A stretch of 64,000 nt of DNA from Chitinophagaceae bacterium (GCA_028288405.1 JAQBNS010000002.1:1-64000); one strand, 5' to 3'. Numbered from the stretch's first letter, positions 49,568 through 59,663 are shown. Notes: generated from the letters alone by a model not told the origin. Program-made: numbers and translations.

Positions 49568-50446
49568 TTAAAGTATATTCAGTAATTGCTCTTTTATTTT
49601 TTCCAGTTCTTCTTTCATGCCAATTACAGAGCGTTGAATATCTGCGTCGTTGCATTTAGAACCGATGGTGTTAATTTCCCGACCAATTTCCTGTGCGAGG
49701 AACCCCAATTTCTTCCCGCTGGCTTCTTTGTCTTTCATGGCTTCAATGAAGTAGTCCAGGTGTTTTTTCAAACGAACTTTTTCCTCACTGATGTCCAGCT
49801 TTTCAATGTAGTAAATCAATTCCTGTTCGAACCGTGATTGATCTACGCGTTCTTTGCCTACGTATTCTTCCAGGTGATTTTTTATTCTGTCACGAACCTG
49901 TTGAATACGAATAGGATCATGCGCTTCTACTTCTTTCAGTTTTTCACTGATGAATAAAATGTATCCAATGAATTTCTCTTTGAGCAAATCGCCTTCTTCC
50001 GTGCGAAACTTATCGCACTGTGCAAGGGCATCCTTCATGGCTTTGGCTACAAAGCCCCACTCTTCGCCACGGTTTACATTTTCAATGTCTGACTCAATCA
50101 CCTTAGGCATGTTCAATACCGTGCGGAATATATCATCAGATGAAGCGCCTACATATTCTGCAGCGGCTTTTATTTTATCGTAATAGGCTTTCAACAATTC
50201 AAGATTGATGTTGACGCGCGCGGTATTGTCGTTTTTTTGTTTGACTTCAATCGATAAAGAAACCTTACCACGTTCCACCACTTGCGTAAACAAGTTTCTT
50301 ATTTCAAGTTCCTTCTCTGCGTATTCTTTCGGCACACGGATAGAAAGATCAAGGAATTTAGAATTGAGGCTCTTGATTTCAACCTGCACATAAAGATTTT
50401 CATTTTCAGCTACAGCAGAACCGTAACCCGTCATTGATTTGACCAT
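49568..50446 (-). CDS. YicC family protein (endoribonuclease-like)
   Basis: MVKSMTGYGSAVAE start, SLNSKFLDLSIRVP, C-terminal GREINTIGSKCNDADIQRSVIGMKEELEKIKEQLLNIL. Confidence 0.95.
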   Translation of the reverse strand: MVKSMTGYGSAVAENENLYVQVEIKSLNSKFLDLSIRVPKEYAEKELEIRNLFTQVVERGKVSLSIEVKQKNDNTARVNINLELLKAYYDKIKAAAEYVGASSDDIFRTVLNMPKVIESDIENVNRGEEWGFVAKAMKDALAQCDKFRTEEGDLLKEKFIGYILFISEKLKEVEAHDPIRIQQVRDRIKNHLEEYVGKERVDQSRFEQELIYYIEKLDISEEKVRLKKHLDYFIEAMKDKEASGKKLGFLAQEIGREINTIGSKCNDADIQRSVIGMKEELEKIKEQLLNIL

Positions 50447-50847
50447 AAGTATAGTTTTCTCTAAAGTTATGAAAACTCTTTACCTTCTCAAAATGACAGA
50501 GTTGATTGCCTTGTCATTCCATCGGGTCTTTCATTTGATCGATCAGGATAACAAGTGGATCTCTCATGAAGCAAATATACGTGGACTTAAGTGGTTCAAC
50601 CTGCAAAATTCTGACTTAGACTATACATTTTGTTCTCGTCAGGATAAACAAAGAGATGATCCGAAAAAGATCATTTGAAAGCGTTGAAGTACGGTTGTTG
50701 TCTATTAAAATGCGACAACATTTAAAGCGCATTTTCCTTTGCATCAGAATAAACAAAGGAAAGTGAAGAAAAAGACTATCGCATGCTTAACGATGGTGTG
50801 TCTGCAAAGAAACAGATAGCATGTATTGAACACACTGTCTTACCTCT

Positions 50848-51096
50848 AATCCCCTAAAGGGGACTTTGCTTATATCTATATTTGTTGCTATAGACATTAT
50901 GTCCCTAAGGGACATTGTTGTTTGAAATTAGCTGTTCGTCCCAGAGGGACGAAATGTCTATAGCATTTTGTTTGATTGTTTTTTAAGTCCCCTTTAGGGG
51001 ATTTAGGGGCAAGACGGAGGCCTGTCCCCTGACAGGCCGAAATGTTAGTGAACGTGGGCATTGGACAAACAGCGATGGCCTGTCAGGGGACAGGCC
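50848..51096. repeat. Cluster of nested and adjacent palindromes
   Basis: Arms 50848-50866/50985-51003 (19 bp), 50887-50897/50954-50964 (11 bp), and ggcctgtcccctgacaggcc (51019-51038) vs its reverse complement (51077-51096). Confidence 0.9.
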
Positions 51097-51120
51097 ATGG
51101 AGTGAAAATGCATTAGCCAT

Positions 51121-51152
51121 AAAAAAAACCGAACCCTTGCGAGTTCGGCTTT
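51121..51152 (-). terminator. Rho-independent terminator for asd
   Basis: Minus strand ccgaactcgcaagggttcgg followed by a T run, just after the asd stop. Confidence 0.8.
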
Positions 51153-51175
51153 CAAAATTGTAAGAGAAAGAAAAA

Positions 51176-52168
51176 TTAAACCAATTTCTTCGCTACCAAA
51201 TATTCTGCGATTTGTATGGCATTCGTTGCAGCACCTTTACGCAAGTTATCTGCCACTACCCATAGGTTAAGTGTTTTCGGTTGACTTTCATCTCTTCTGA
51301 TACGGCCTACAAATACTTCGTCTCTATTGTGAGAGTCCAAAGGCATTGGGTATTTCAGGTTAGCGATATCGTCTACTACAATTACACCTTCTTCTTTTGC
51401 CAATAAGGCTTTCACTTCTTCTACATCAAATTCATTTTCAAATTCGATATTTACAGATTCAGAGTGACCACCCATAACCGGGATACGCACGGTAGTAGCC
51501 GTTACTTTGATCGAATCGTCACGCATGATCTTGTTGGTTTCCTTGATCATTTTCATTTCCTCTTTGGTGTATCCGTTTTCCAGGAATACATCGATTTGAG
51601 GAATAACGTTAAGATCAATTTGATAAGGATAGGCTTTCACACCGTCCATGATGCCTTTTCTCTCGTCCATCAATTGATCTACTGCTTTTTTACCTGTACC
51701 GGTTACAGATTGGTAAGTAGAAACAACTACACGTTTGATTTTATATTTTTTATGCAAAGGATTCATCACGACTACCATTTGTATCGTAGAGCAGTTTGGA
51801 TTGGCGATGATCTTGTCTTCTTTTGTGATCGCATCCGCATTCACTTCTGGAACCACCAATTTCTTGGTAGGATCCATGCGCCATGCAGAAGAGTTGTCGA
51901 TTACCACAGTTCCTACTGCAGCAAATTTAGGAGCCAGTTCCAATGAAGTTCCACCTCCTGCTGAGAAGATGGCGATAGCCGGTTTTGCAGCAATGGCATC
52001 TTCTACAGACACGACCTTAAAGCCCTTACCCTTGTATTGAATTTCTGTGCCAATAGATTTTGGAGAAGCTACAGGAATTAATTCTGTAACGGGAAAGTTT
52101 CTTTCTGCAAGAACTTTTAGGATTTGGGTACCGACAAGGCCAGTTGCCCCAACGACTGCTACTTTCAT
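51176..52168 (-). CDS. asd: Aspartate-semialdehyde dehydrogenase
   Basis: MKVAVVGATGLVGTQILKVLAERNFP, VIDNSSAWRMDPTKKLVVPEVN, IIANPNCSTIQMVV, STYQSVTGTGKKAVDQL. Confidence 0.97.
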   Translation of the reverse strand: MKVAVVGATGLVGTQILKVLAERNFPVTELIPVASPKSIGTEIQYKGKGFKVVSVEDAIAAKPAIAIFSAGGGTSLELAPKFAAVGTVVIDNSSAWRMDPTKKLVVPEVNADAITKEDKIIANPNCSTIQMVVVMNPLHKKYKIKRVVVSTYQSVTGTGKKAVDQLMDERKGIMDGVKAYPYQIDLNVIPQIDVFLENGYTKEEMKMIKETNKIMRDDSIKVTATTVRIPVMGGHSESVNIEFENEFDVEEVKALLAKEEGVIVVDDIANLKYPMPLDSHNRDEVFVGRIRRDESQPKTLNLWVVADNLRKGAATNAIQIAEYLVAKKLV

Positions 52169-52344
52169 AGTGTTAAATAAGTTGTTACTTGTGTTTTGTT
52201 GATTTGACTAAATATTATGCTTTATACCTTAAGTATCATGTAAATCATTTTAATCAATCATTTGACAGAATAATCAAGACAATCCAATCATATTGATGTA
52301 TTACATAATCTAGGTTAAAGGGACACAAAGTAACTAAATTATTT

Positions 52345-52352
52345 TATCTTTG
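52345..52352 (+). promoter_or_regulatory. Candidate Bacteroidota -7 promoter element (TATCTTTG)
   Basis: Matches TAnnTTTG upstream of the 52467 CDS. Confidence 0.4.
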
Positions 52353-52466
52353 CCTCTATGATGAGCGGATAAAGGTGGCCTAAGCCTTACATTCCGCAAT
52401 TATTTTTACGAGTACCTTTTTAGGGTAGTCGATTGTCTTTTTTTCTATTTTTTTAAACAAACACTT

Positions 52467-54227
52467 ATGATTACTAGGTATTTAACTATTCTATTTCTTT
52501 TTTTCTCTTTGACTTCCTTGGCTCAGTTTCAAGAAGATTTCTCTGAAAGCCTCACAAATCCTCACGAATGGCAGGGCGACTCGTCGTATTTCCGCATCAA
52601 TGCCGAACAGCAATTGCAGTCCAATGGTCCCGCTGCATCCGGCAAGATTTTTTTGCAAACGTATTCTAATGCCTTAGCCGATGCCTCCTGGAGTTTTTGG
52701 CTGAAGCTAAATTTTGAAAGTTCAACGTCCAATTATTCCAAAGTTTTTTTGGCGGCTTCTTCCGGTAATTTGCTTGACCCGCAATTGGAAGCATATTACC
52801 TCAAGATCGGCGGACTATCCGGTAGTAAAGATGGAATTGATTTGTATTATCAAAAGGGTTCGTCACAAACCCTCATTGCTAAAGGCAAGGTGGGACGTGC
52901 TGCTGGCAATCCGGTTACCCTGCGGATAAAAGTGTTGAGAGATCATCAGGATAAATGGGAAGTGTACAGTGATACATTGGGAGGAGAACAGTTTCAATTG
53001 GAAAGTTCGGGTACTCATTCTGCTGTTTTCGCTTCTGAAGCTTTTGGTTTTTTATGTGTACATTCTTCGACTCGAAGAACTAATTTTTATTTCGATGACC
53101 TCCAAATTGAGGGTGGTTTCGTCGATCAGGAAGCCCCACAATTGGTGTCGCAAGTCTATCAGAGTGAAGAGAGGGGTTGGTTGCTGACTTTTAATGAAAC
53201 GCTGAATCCCTCGTCTGTTCCGGTCTTTCAAACAGGTGGCAATACTTTTTCTTTGCCTTTTCAATGGATCAATTCAACTTCTCTTTTAGTCCGGGATACG
53301 GCATCACTCATTGAAGAAGGAAGTGTCTGGATGACTCAACTGAGCGGTATCAGAGACCGCGTGGGGAATACGAAGAGTCAATCCATTCAATTGATCAAAC
53401 CTAAAACACTAAAGAAAGGAGAGGTGGTGATCAATGAATTGTTGTTTAATCCCTTCTCCTATGGCGTTGACTTTATAGAACTTTATAATTCGAGTGCTGC
53501 ATACGTGGAGTTGAAAGACATCCGTGTTTTGAATCAATCCGGTGAAGAAGTGCGGCTTCCGCAACTGCTCATGGCACCTGGTGTTTATCGTGTCTTGACA
53601 AAAGACAGTAATGCCGTACTGGATTTTTATCCCTTGTCTGTTCCCCATACGTTTGTACCGGTTGATTTACCGAATTTCCCCGATGATGAAGGCCGCATCG
53701 TATTGTTGAACAAGGCCGGTGATTCCATCGATTTTTTCCATTACAACCAAAACATGCACCATCCTTTATTGGAAAGTAAAGAAGGCATTTCTCTCGAACG
53801 AGTAAATGCCCATGATCCCTCGCAATGGACGCAGAACTGGCAATCGGCATCCACTTCATCGGGTGGTGCAACTCCCGGATATGCCAATTCTCAGGCGGCA
53901 TCCGGCGAGGAAGCAGGTTGGCTCACGATAGAACCACATTCCATTTCCCCGGGTACAGACGGTTATCGTAACTATACAACCATTCGTTATACCTTGCCAA
54001 AACCCGGGGGATCGATGCGCCTGGATATTTTTTCATTACAAGGGAATTGGATTTGTTCCCTACAGCCCAGTGGACCCTCAGATGCTCATGGAATGTGCAC
54101 CTGGAACGGAACAGACACTAATTTACAGCCAGTTAGCACAGGATTGTACCTGATTGTTGCCGAGTTTTTCCATCCTGACGGAGAACACCTGAAAATCAAG
54201 GACACCATTTCGGTCTTATTGCGTTGA
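52467..54227 (+). CDS. Secreted lamin-tail-domain protein with FlgD-like C-terminus
   Basis: Signal peptide; VINELLFNPFSYGVDFIELYNSSAAYVELKDIRVLNQSG (LTD); C-terminal GMCTWNGTDTNLQPVSTGLYLIV. Confidence 0.8.
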   Translation: MITRYLTILFLFFSLTSLAQFQEDFSESLTNPHEWQGDSSYFRINAEQQLQSNGPAASGKIFLQTYSNALADASWSFWLKLNFESSTSNYSKVFLAASSGNLLDPQLEAYYLKIGGLSGSKDGIDLYYQKGSSQTLIAKGKVGRAAGNPVTLRIKVLRDHQDKWEVYSDTLGGEQFQLESSGTHSAVFASEAFGFLCVHSSTRRTNFYFDDLQIEGGFVDQEAPQLVSQVYQSEERGWLLTFNETLNPSSVPVFQTGGNTFSLPFQWINSTSLLVRDTASLIEEGSVWMTQLSGIRDRVGNTKSQSIQLIKPKTLKKGEVVINELLFNPFSYGVDFIELYNSSAAYVELKDIRVLNQSGEEVRLPQLLMAPGVYRVLTKDSNAVLDFYPLSVPHTFVPVDLPNFPDDEGRIVLLNKAGDSIDFFHYNQNMHHPLLESKEGISLERVNAHDPSQWTQNWQSASTSSGGATPGYANSQAASGEEAGWLTIEPHSISPGTDGYRNYTTIRYTLPKPGGSMRLDIFSLQGNWICSLQPSGPSDAHGMCTWNGTDTNLQPVSTGLYLIVAEFFHPDGEHLKIKDTISVLLR

Positions 54228-54289
54228 TTTAGTGTGGAAAATTACCCTTCGAGGTGTAAAAATTACAAGGACTTGAAGCTTTTATTTAT

Positions 54290-54297
54290 TACCTTTG
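54290..54297 (+). promoter_or_regulatory. Candidate Bacteroidota -7 promoter element (TACCTTTG)
   Basis: Matches TAnnTTTG about 60 bp upstream of the 54356 CDS. Confidence 0.4.
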
Positions 54298-54355
54298 CAG
54301 GCAAATAATTGCCGATTAGGCAGAAGGAAATACGGGGGTTCATTCATTATTTTTT

Positions 54356-55099
54356 ATGGCTAAGGTTAAAAAAGTTCAAAAGAAAGCAGCTGTAAAAAAG
54401 GCAGTTGTAAAAAAGAAGGCGGCGGTAAAGAAACCTGCAGCAAAAAAATCGGTAAAAACTGTGAAGCCGAAAGCTAAAGTGATTGCCAAGAAAACAGCAG
54501 CTAAAAAAGCGCCGGCAAAGAAAGTCGCAGCTAAAAAAGTCGCAGCTAAAAAAGCTCCGGTAAAGAAAGCGGCAGCGGCTCCTAAAAAAGCAGTAGCTAA
54601 AACAAAGGCACCGATAAAAAAAACAGTCATAAAAGAAACCTCTCCGAAGGTTTTTGAGTTAAACAGTAAAAAGGTTAAACCACAAGCTATTATGCAACCT
54701 AAGAACAATACCAACGGACCGGAGGATACACGAACAAAGTATTCTGAAGAAGAATTGAAAGAGTTTGAAACGTTGATCCTTGAAAAATTGGAAAGGGCAA
54801 AGAAAGAATTGGTATACATCAAGGAATCTTTGAGTAGAAAGAATGACGAGAGTTCTGATAACTCTAACAGTAATTTAAAATTGCTGGAAGACGGAGCCGA
54901 TACGTTGGAAAAAGAAAACTTCAGTCAGTTGGCTGCAAGACAAATGAAATTTATTCAGCAATTAGAATTCGCTGTGATCCGTATTAAAAACGGAACATAT
55001 GGCGTGTGCATCGAAACGGGAAAATTGATTCCTAAAGAACGTTTGCGTGCTGTGCCACACACACAGCATTCTATCGAAGCTAAATTAAACCGTAAGTAA
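54356..55099 (+). CDS. TraR/DksA-like protein with histone-H1-like Lys/Ala-rich N-terminal tail
   Basis: About 90-residue KKAAVKK/AAKKVAAKK tail, then YSEEELKEFETLILEKLERAKKELVYIKESL and NGTYGVCIETGKLIPKERLRAVPHTQHSIEAK. Confidence 0.9.
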   Translation: MAKVKKVQKKAAVKKAVVKKKAAVKKPAAKKSVKTVKPKAKVIAKKTAAKKAPAKKVAAKKVAAKKAPVKKAAAAPKKAVAKTKAPIKKTVIKETSPKVFELNSKKVKPQAIMQPKNNTNGPEDTRTKYSEEELKEFETLILEKLERAKKELVYIKESLSRKNDESSDNSNSNLKLLEDGADTLEKENFSQLAARQMKFIQQLEFAVIRIKNGTYGVCIETGKLIPKERLRAVPHTQHSIEAKLNRK

Positions 55100-55908
55100 T
55101 GGATTTTCTTCAAAACCATGTTGAAAGCATTGTGTTCTGTGCTACCGAGCCTGTAAAGGCAGAGGAGATCAGATTAGTAATGTCTGAAATGTTTGAGGCA
55201 GAAGTACAGATCGAAGACATCGAAGCTGCATTGGATTCTTTGTTGGAAAAATACATGTCTGATACGTATCCGTTTCAGGTATTTAGAATCGCCGGAGGCT
55301 ATCAGTTTTTGACGAAACCTGCATACCAAACCAGCTTAGGTATTTTCCTGAAACAAAAATCAAAAAAGAGATTGTCTACTTCTGCTTTGGAAGTAATGGC
55401 AATCATTGCTTACAAACAACCGATTACCAAAGGACAAATAGAAGACATTCGTGGAGTGAACTGCGATTATGCGGTCCAAAAGTTGTTGGAAAAAGAATTG
55501 ATCGAGATCAAAGGAAAGTCAGACGGAGTCGGTCGGCCGTTGTTGTATGGTACGAGTAAAAAATTCATGGAGTATTTCGGGTTGAACAGTTTATCCGAAC
55601 TGCCTAGTCCAAAAGATTTTATTACGTTGGAAAATACCATCGGAACAGAATTGGATCCGAACTTCAACGACTACGCACAATTTGGTTTGACAGAAGGAGA
55701 AAATGATCCGGGTGCACAGGCACATGCCGGCGCTACCTTGACGGCTTTGGAAATAGAAGCCGGAAAGCAATTGGATTTGCAAGACGTGATTCGATTTGAA
55801 CAGGAAGCACGCAAAGAAGAAGAACAAAAAAGTGAGGGCGAAAGTGGGGCGGATAATAATATAGATGAAGAAACAAATGGACAACAAGAAGAAGGGGAGC
55901 AACAGTAG
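55099..55908 (+). CDS. scpB: Segregation and condensation protein B
   Basis: SIVFCATEPVKAEEIRLVMSEMF, LEVMAIIAYKQPITKGQIEDIRGVNCDYAVQKLLEKELIEIKGKSDGVGRPLLYGTSKKFMEYFGL. Confidence 0.96.
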   Translation: MDFLQNHVESIVFCATEPVKAEEIRLVMSEMFEAEVQIEDIEAALDSLLEKYMSDTYPFQVFRIAGGYQFLTKPAYQTSLGIFLKQKSKKRLSTSALEVMAIIAYKQPITKGQIEDIRGVNCDYAVQKLLEKELIEIKGKSDGVGRPLLYGTSKKFMEYFGLNSLSELPSPKDFITLENTIGTELDPNFNDYAQFGLTEGENDPGAQAHAGATLTALEIEAGKQLDLQDVIRFEQEARKEEEQKSEGESGADNNIDEETNGQQEEGEQQ

Positions 55909-57769
55909 ATCTTCCTCCAATACATCACGCGGCAAAGCAGGCTCTGGAAAATCTAAGCCTGCTTTTGCTTTTGATAAGTCATCCGCTAAAGGCCGCGGTG
56001 CCGGGAGATCTGCGGGCAGCAAAGAAGATCGTCCTTCGGGAGGATCCAGAGGAGGAGCAAAATCAGGAGGACGAAGCACACGTCCGGCAGCCGGTGAAAT
56101 GAGCCGCGAAGAAAAGAAATCCGTTTCGGATGCAAACTTTAAAAAGAGAAGCGCCGGAGGTTTTGGAGATAAGAAAAGAAATTCTTCTACAGCAGGGTTT
56201 AGTAAAAATGATAAACCTTCTTCGGGACCTCGCACAAAGAAGACTTCCGAAGGCGATTCATTTGATAAAGGAAGAAGCTCTTCGTCAACCGGAAGAAGTG
56301 AAAGACCTTCATCAGGTGGTGCACGTGGCGGATTCAAGAAAGATGGTCCATCAGACAGAAACAGATCATCTGCCGGATCGGAAAGAGGAGGCAGCTCTTC
56401 TTCAGGACCGCGTGGTGGTGCAGGTAGAAGCGGTGGTTTTAAAAAGGATGAAGGTTCCTCTGAAAGAAGCAGCAGGTCATCCGCAGGAACAGGAAGAAGT
56501 GAGAGAGCATCTTCCGGACCTCGTGGTGGTACGGGTAGAACAGGTGGTTTCAAGAAAGAAGAAGGTTCATCGGAAAGCAGCAGCAGGTCATCCGCAGGAA
56601 CAGGAAGAAGTGAAAGAACTTCTTCAGGACCTCGTGGTGCAGCAGGCGCAGGGAGAACGGGTGGATTTAAAAAAGAAGGCGGCGAGGGTTCTTTCGATAA
56701 AAGAAAATCTTCTTTTGGCAGCAAACCGGAAAGAGCACCAAAGAGTTTTGGCAGAGGAAAGAAAACAGACGATGCGGAAGAGAAAACAAATCCTCGTTTC
56801 AATGAAGATGAATTCTTTGGCAGAAGCACTCGCTCTGTAGAAGATGAAATCAATGCCCGCAAGCGTCAACCGAAAAAGGCTGCCGTTAAAAAAGACGAAG
56901 TCAAAATGACGAAACGTGCGGAGAAATCGTTGGTGCGTCGCAAGGTGGACAAAGATTTTATCGATATTAAATTCAGTAAAGAAAAAGAAAAAACAGACAG
57001 CCATCACCGTGAGCTGAATGTAAAGAAAGCCAGAAGCAAAGACGAACCGGCAGCGGAAGATGGCATACGCCTGAACCGTTACTTGTCTAACGCAGGTATA
57101 GCGTCCAGAAGAGAAGCGGATCAGTTCATTCAGGAAGGTTTGGTAAAAGTAAATGGTAAAGTAGTGACGGAATTAGGCACCAAAGTAATGCCTGGTGATT
57201 CTGTGAAGTACGGAAGCAAAATCATTTCTCCTGAAAAACCTGTTTATGTATTATTAAACAAGCCGAAAGATTTTATCACCACTACCGATGATCCGCAAGA
57301 ACGGAGAACTGTGATGGCTTTGGTTGCTAATGCTTGCAAAGAACGTATTGTACCTGTTGGGAGATTGGATAGAAACACTACAGGACTATTGTTGTTTACC
57401 AATGACGGTGATCTTGCTCAAAAATTAACGCACCCTTCCAGTAACATTAAAAAAATCTACCTGGTAGAATTGGACAAGCCGATCGCTGAGAAAGATTTTG
57501 AAATGATCAAAAGCGGCAAACTGCGTTTGTTTGATGGTCCTGTAAAAGTAGATGACTTGGCAGTGACTGATCATACACGTAAAATCCTCGGTATAGAAAT
57601 ACACGAAGGCCGTAACCGCATTGTCCGTCGTATCTTCGAAGAGTTAGGTTACGCCGTAGAGAAATTAGATCGTGTAGCGTATGCCGGTTTAACGAAGAAA
57701 GACTTGTCAAGAGGCAAGTGGCGTTTTCTCTCTGCACAGGAAATCAATCGATTGAAATACTTAGAATAG
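55865..57769 (+). CDS. RsuA/RluB-type pseudouridine synthase with long low-complexity N-terminal extension
   Basis: C-terminal S4 domain IRLNRYLSNAGIASRREADQFIQEGLVKVNGKVV and synthase motif PVGRLDRNTTGLLLFTNDGDLAQKLTHPSSNIKKIYLVELDKP; Ser/Gly/Arg-rich N-terminus. Confidence 0.93.
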   Translation: MKKQMDNKKKGSNSRSSSNTSRGKAGSGKSKPAFAFDKSSAKGRGAGRSAGSKEDRPSGGSRGGAKSGGRSTRPAAGEMSREEKKSVSDANFKKRSAGGFGDKKRNSSTAGFSKNDKPSSGPRTKKTSEGDSFDKGRSSSSTGRSERPSSGGARGGFKKDGPSDRNRSSAGSERGGSSSSGPRGGAGRSGGFKKDEGSSERSSRSSAGTGRSERASSGPRGGTGRTGGFKKEEGSSESSSRSSAGTGRSERTSSGPRGAAGAGRTGGFKKEGGEGSFDKRKSSFGSKPERAPKSFGRGKKTDDAEEKTNPRFNEDEFFGRSTRSVEDEINARKRQPKKAAVKKDEVKMTKRAEKSLVRRKVDKDFIDIKFSKEKEKTDSHHRELNVKKARSKDEPAAEDGIRLNRYLSNAGIASRREADQFIQEGLVKVNGKVVTELGTKVMPGDSVKYGSKIISPEKPVYVLLNKPKDFITTTDDPQERRTVMALVANACKERIVPVGRLDRNTTGLLLFTNDGDLAQKLTHPSSNIKKIYLVELDKPIAEKDFEMIKSGKLRLFDGPVKVDDLAVTDHTRKILGIEIHEGRNRIVRRIFEELGYAVEKLDRVAYAGLTKKDLSRGKWRFLSAQEINRLKYLE

Positions 57770-57806
57770 AATCGCATTAGTAATAATAAAAAAGCAAAGA
57801 ACAAAA

Positions 57807-57842
57807 CCCCGGATGAACACCTGTTCATTCGGGCTTTTTATT
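57807..57842 (+). terminator. Rho-independent terminator
   Basis: cccggatgaacacctgttcattcgggcttttta after the pseudouridine synthase stop. Confidence 0.8.
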
Positions 57843-57872
57843 ATATTTAAAATCTTATTTCTTTATTCCCGT

Positions 57873-59639
57873 ATGAAAAAAAATCTTTTTATCCTGTTAT
57901 GCCTTGTAGGAATTTCTCCAGTCAGTCATGCGCAATTTGTTGTGAAGGAAACAGACTTTGAATGGTTTTCTTTAAAGTCTGATCGTTGTGCGATAGAAGC
58001 GATTGTTCCGAAAAGCGACGGTTCAGTAGACATAAACACCTTTACACAATCCTTATCTGCCGTGATGATCCAAAGTGGCGTGTTTGCAGGGAGTGCCAAT
58101 GGATACAAGTATTATCCATTGATGAACACGAAAAAATTTGATGCAGAGTTGAAGTTGAAAAGCAATGTAAACGATTATTACAATTACCGGATGTTCTTAC
58201 CGCAAGAGAAGTGGGATAAGAAATTATTTATGATGCTCAACGATCGCTTGGGTGAAACCATAACTGTTGATCCGGATAGTAATTTCTTGCCGGACATGAT
58301 TCGCAAATATCCTCATGCGGTAAAAACAATGGGCGAAGGTGAAGTCGTATTTCATATTATAGCCAATGATCCTCCCGAAGACAGAGGAAATAAATACATT
58401 ACTATTTTTGGAAATGCTTATTACCAATACGATCAGCGTGCGAATACTTATTTGCAGAAACCTGTGCCTACAGCATTTATTAATCCTGTAATTGAGAAGA
58501 GAACGGATGCTAAAAAAATGGAGAGTTCGGAATTATTATTGTCCTCTGACCGAAGTATCATGCAACGCTATGCTTTCCTGACCCCGACCGGCGACGAAGA
58601 AAAGTGGGCGATGTATAAACACCGTGTTGTTGTGACTTATGATAAGGACGGTATTAAAACGGGTGAAACAAAAATCGATTTAAATTATCCCCGCAAAGAA
58701 TCTTTTGTGTCAGAAGTAAGAAATGTAGAAGACAATACAACAAATGGTTTTCTCTATGTATACCATCGTGTGTTTGGTTTAGGCAAAAAATATTTGGATA
58801 CTACTATGGGCAATTATGAAGTAGTGTACTTTGATAAATTAGGTAACAAGCAATTTCAATATACCTTTAAGATTGCCGATAAAGCGAATAGCTTCAATCC
58901 TTTTACTTGTTATGCCAAAGAGGGTAAGATCAATTGTTTATACTTCGGTCATCCGGATGGAAAAACAATGGCAGTAACGTCTGTAGTAGTTTCACCGACA
59001 GGAATTGAAAATATACAATCGATGCCTTTGCAGGAATGGAAATCACTGATTACCGGAGTAGGTGTAAACCTCAACAGCTGGGCGGATGATGGATTTTTAC
59101 TGCATGATGCGGTGAAAGACAGCAAAGGATTCACTTACCTGATCGGTGAAAAAAGAACAGACTCTTCTCTTCCGGGCGATCCGACACCGGGTGGCACAAG
59201 CCCTTTGCCTACGCCCATTCATATTTATCCTTCCCATATTATTCTGGTGATAAATCCTGAAGGTAAATTAGTCAGACAACATGTAGTGAAGAAAACAGAA
59301 TTAGCTGTTCCCGTATTTGAGAAAACGTATGAATGGATCGCTAACGATAAAGGTCTTTTTGTTGTATACAAAGACATTGTCGCTCCAGGCACTGCCAAGC
59401 CTTTTCATACACTGACGGCTTCAGATTTGAGTGAAGTGCAGAGAAACATGGAAGCATATGATTATACGGTCAGTATTATTGGTATTAAAGGAACTCTGGT
59501 GAACGAATACATTGCTCCACTTCCTTTATACCATTCGCAAAAGGGTATAGCCTTTGATGTTAAAAAGCAGAACGTCTATTTTGTAGGTGTTAATCCAACA
59601 AGCAAAGTGCCGAGGTTATTTAAAATAGCATTGTGGTAA
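57873..59639 (+). CDS. Hypothetical exported protein
   Basis: Signal peptide MKKNLFILLCLVGISPVSHAQ at ATG 57873; long clean ORF, no recognised domain. Confidence 0.75.
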   Translation: MKKNLFILLCLVGISPVSHAQFVVKETDFEWFSLKSDRCAIEAIVPKSDGSVDINTFTQSLSAVMIQSGVFAGSANGYKYYPLMNTKKFDAELKLKSNVNDYYNYRMFLPQEKWDKKLFMMLNDRLGETITVDPDSNFLPDMIRKYPHAVKTMGEGEVVFHIIANDPPEDRGNKYITIFGNAYYQYDQRANTYLQKPVPTAFINPVIEKRTDAKKMESSELLLSSDRSIMQRYAFLTPTGDEEKWAMYKHRVVVTYDKDGIKTGETKIDLNYPRKESFVSEVRNVEDNTTNGFLYVYHRVFGLGKKYLDTTMGNYEVVYFDKLGNKQFQYTFKIADKANSFNPFTCYAKEGKINCLYFGHPDGKTMAVTSVVVSPTGIENIQSMPLQEWKSLITGVGVNLNSWADDGFLLHDAVKDSKGFTYLIGEKRTDSSLPGDPTPGGTSPLPTPIHIYPSHIILVINPEGKLVRQHVVKKTELAVPVFEKTYEWIANDKGLFVVYKDIVAPGTAKPFHTLTASDLSEVQRNMEAYDYTVSIIGIKGTLVNEYIAPLPLYHSQKGIAFDVKKQNVYFVGVNPTSKVPRLFKIALW

Positions 59640-59663
59640 ATGGAGTATTAAGATAGTTTTTGA

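Noticed and set aside
54380-54600. Possible CRISPR-like periodic repeat
   Set aside because: Periodicity is imperfect AAAAAAGC/GCAGCTAAAAAAG codon repetition inside the Lys/Ala-rich tail; no spacers.
54376-54822. 148-aa antisense ORF (AAFFTAAFL-rich) over the H1-like tail
   Set aside because: Reverse reading of Lys/Ala repeats gives a hydrophobic low-complexity artefact.
56130-56840. 236-aa ORF in another frame of the pseudouridine synthase N-terminus
   Set aside because: Out-of-frame reading of the same low-complexity tract; no independent start context or domain.
55591-56862. 423-aa antisense ORF over scpB and the pseudouridine synthase
   Set aside because: Low-complexity P/L/S-rich translation opposite a Ser/Gly/Arg-rich coding region; the sense frame has clear domains, so this is a composition artefact.
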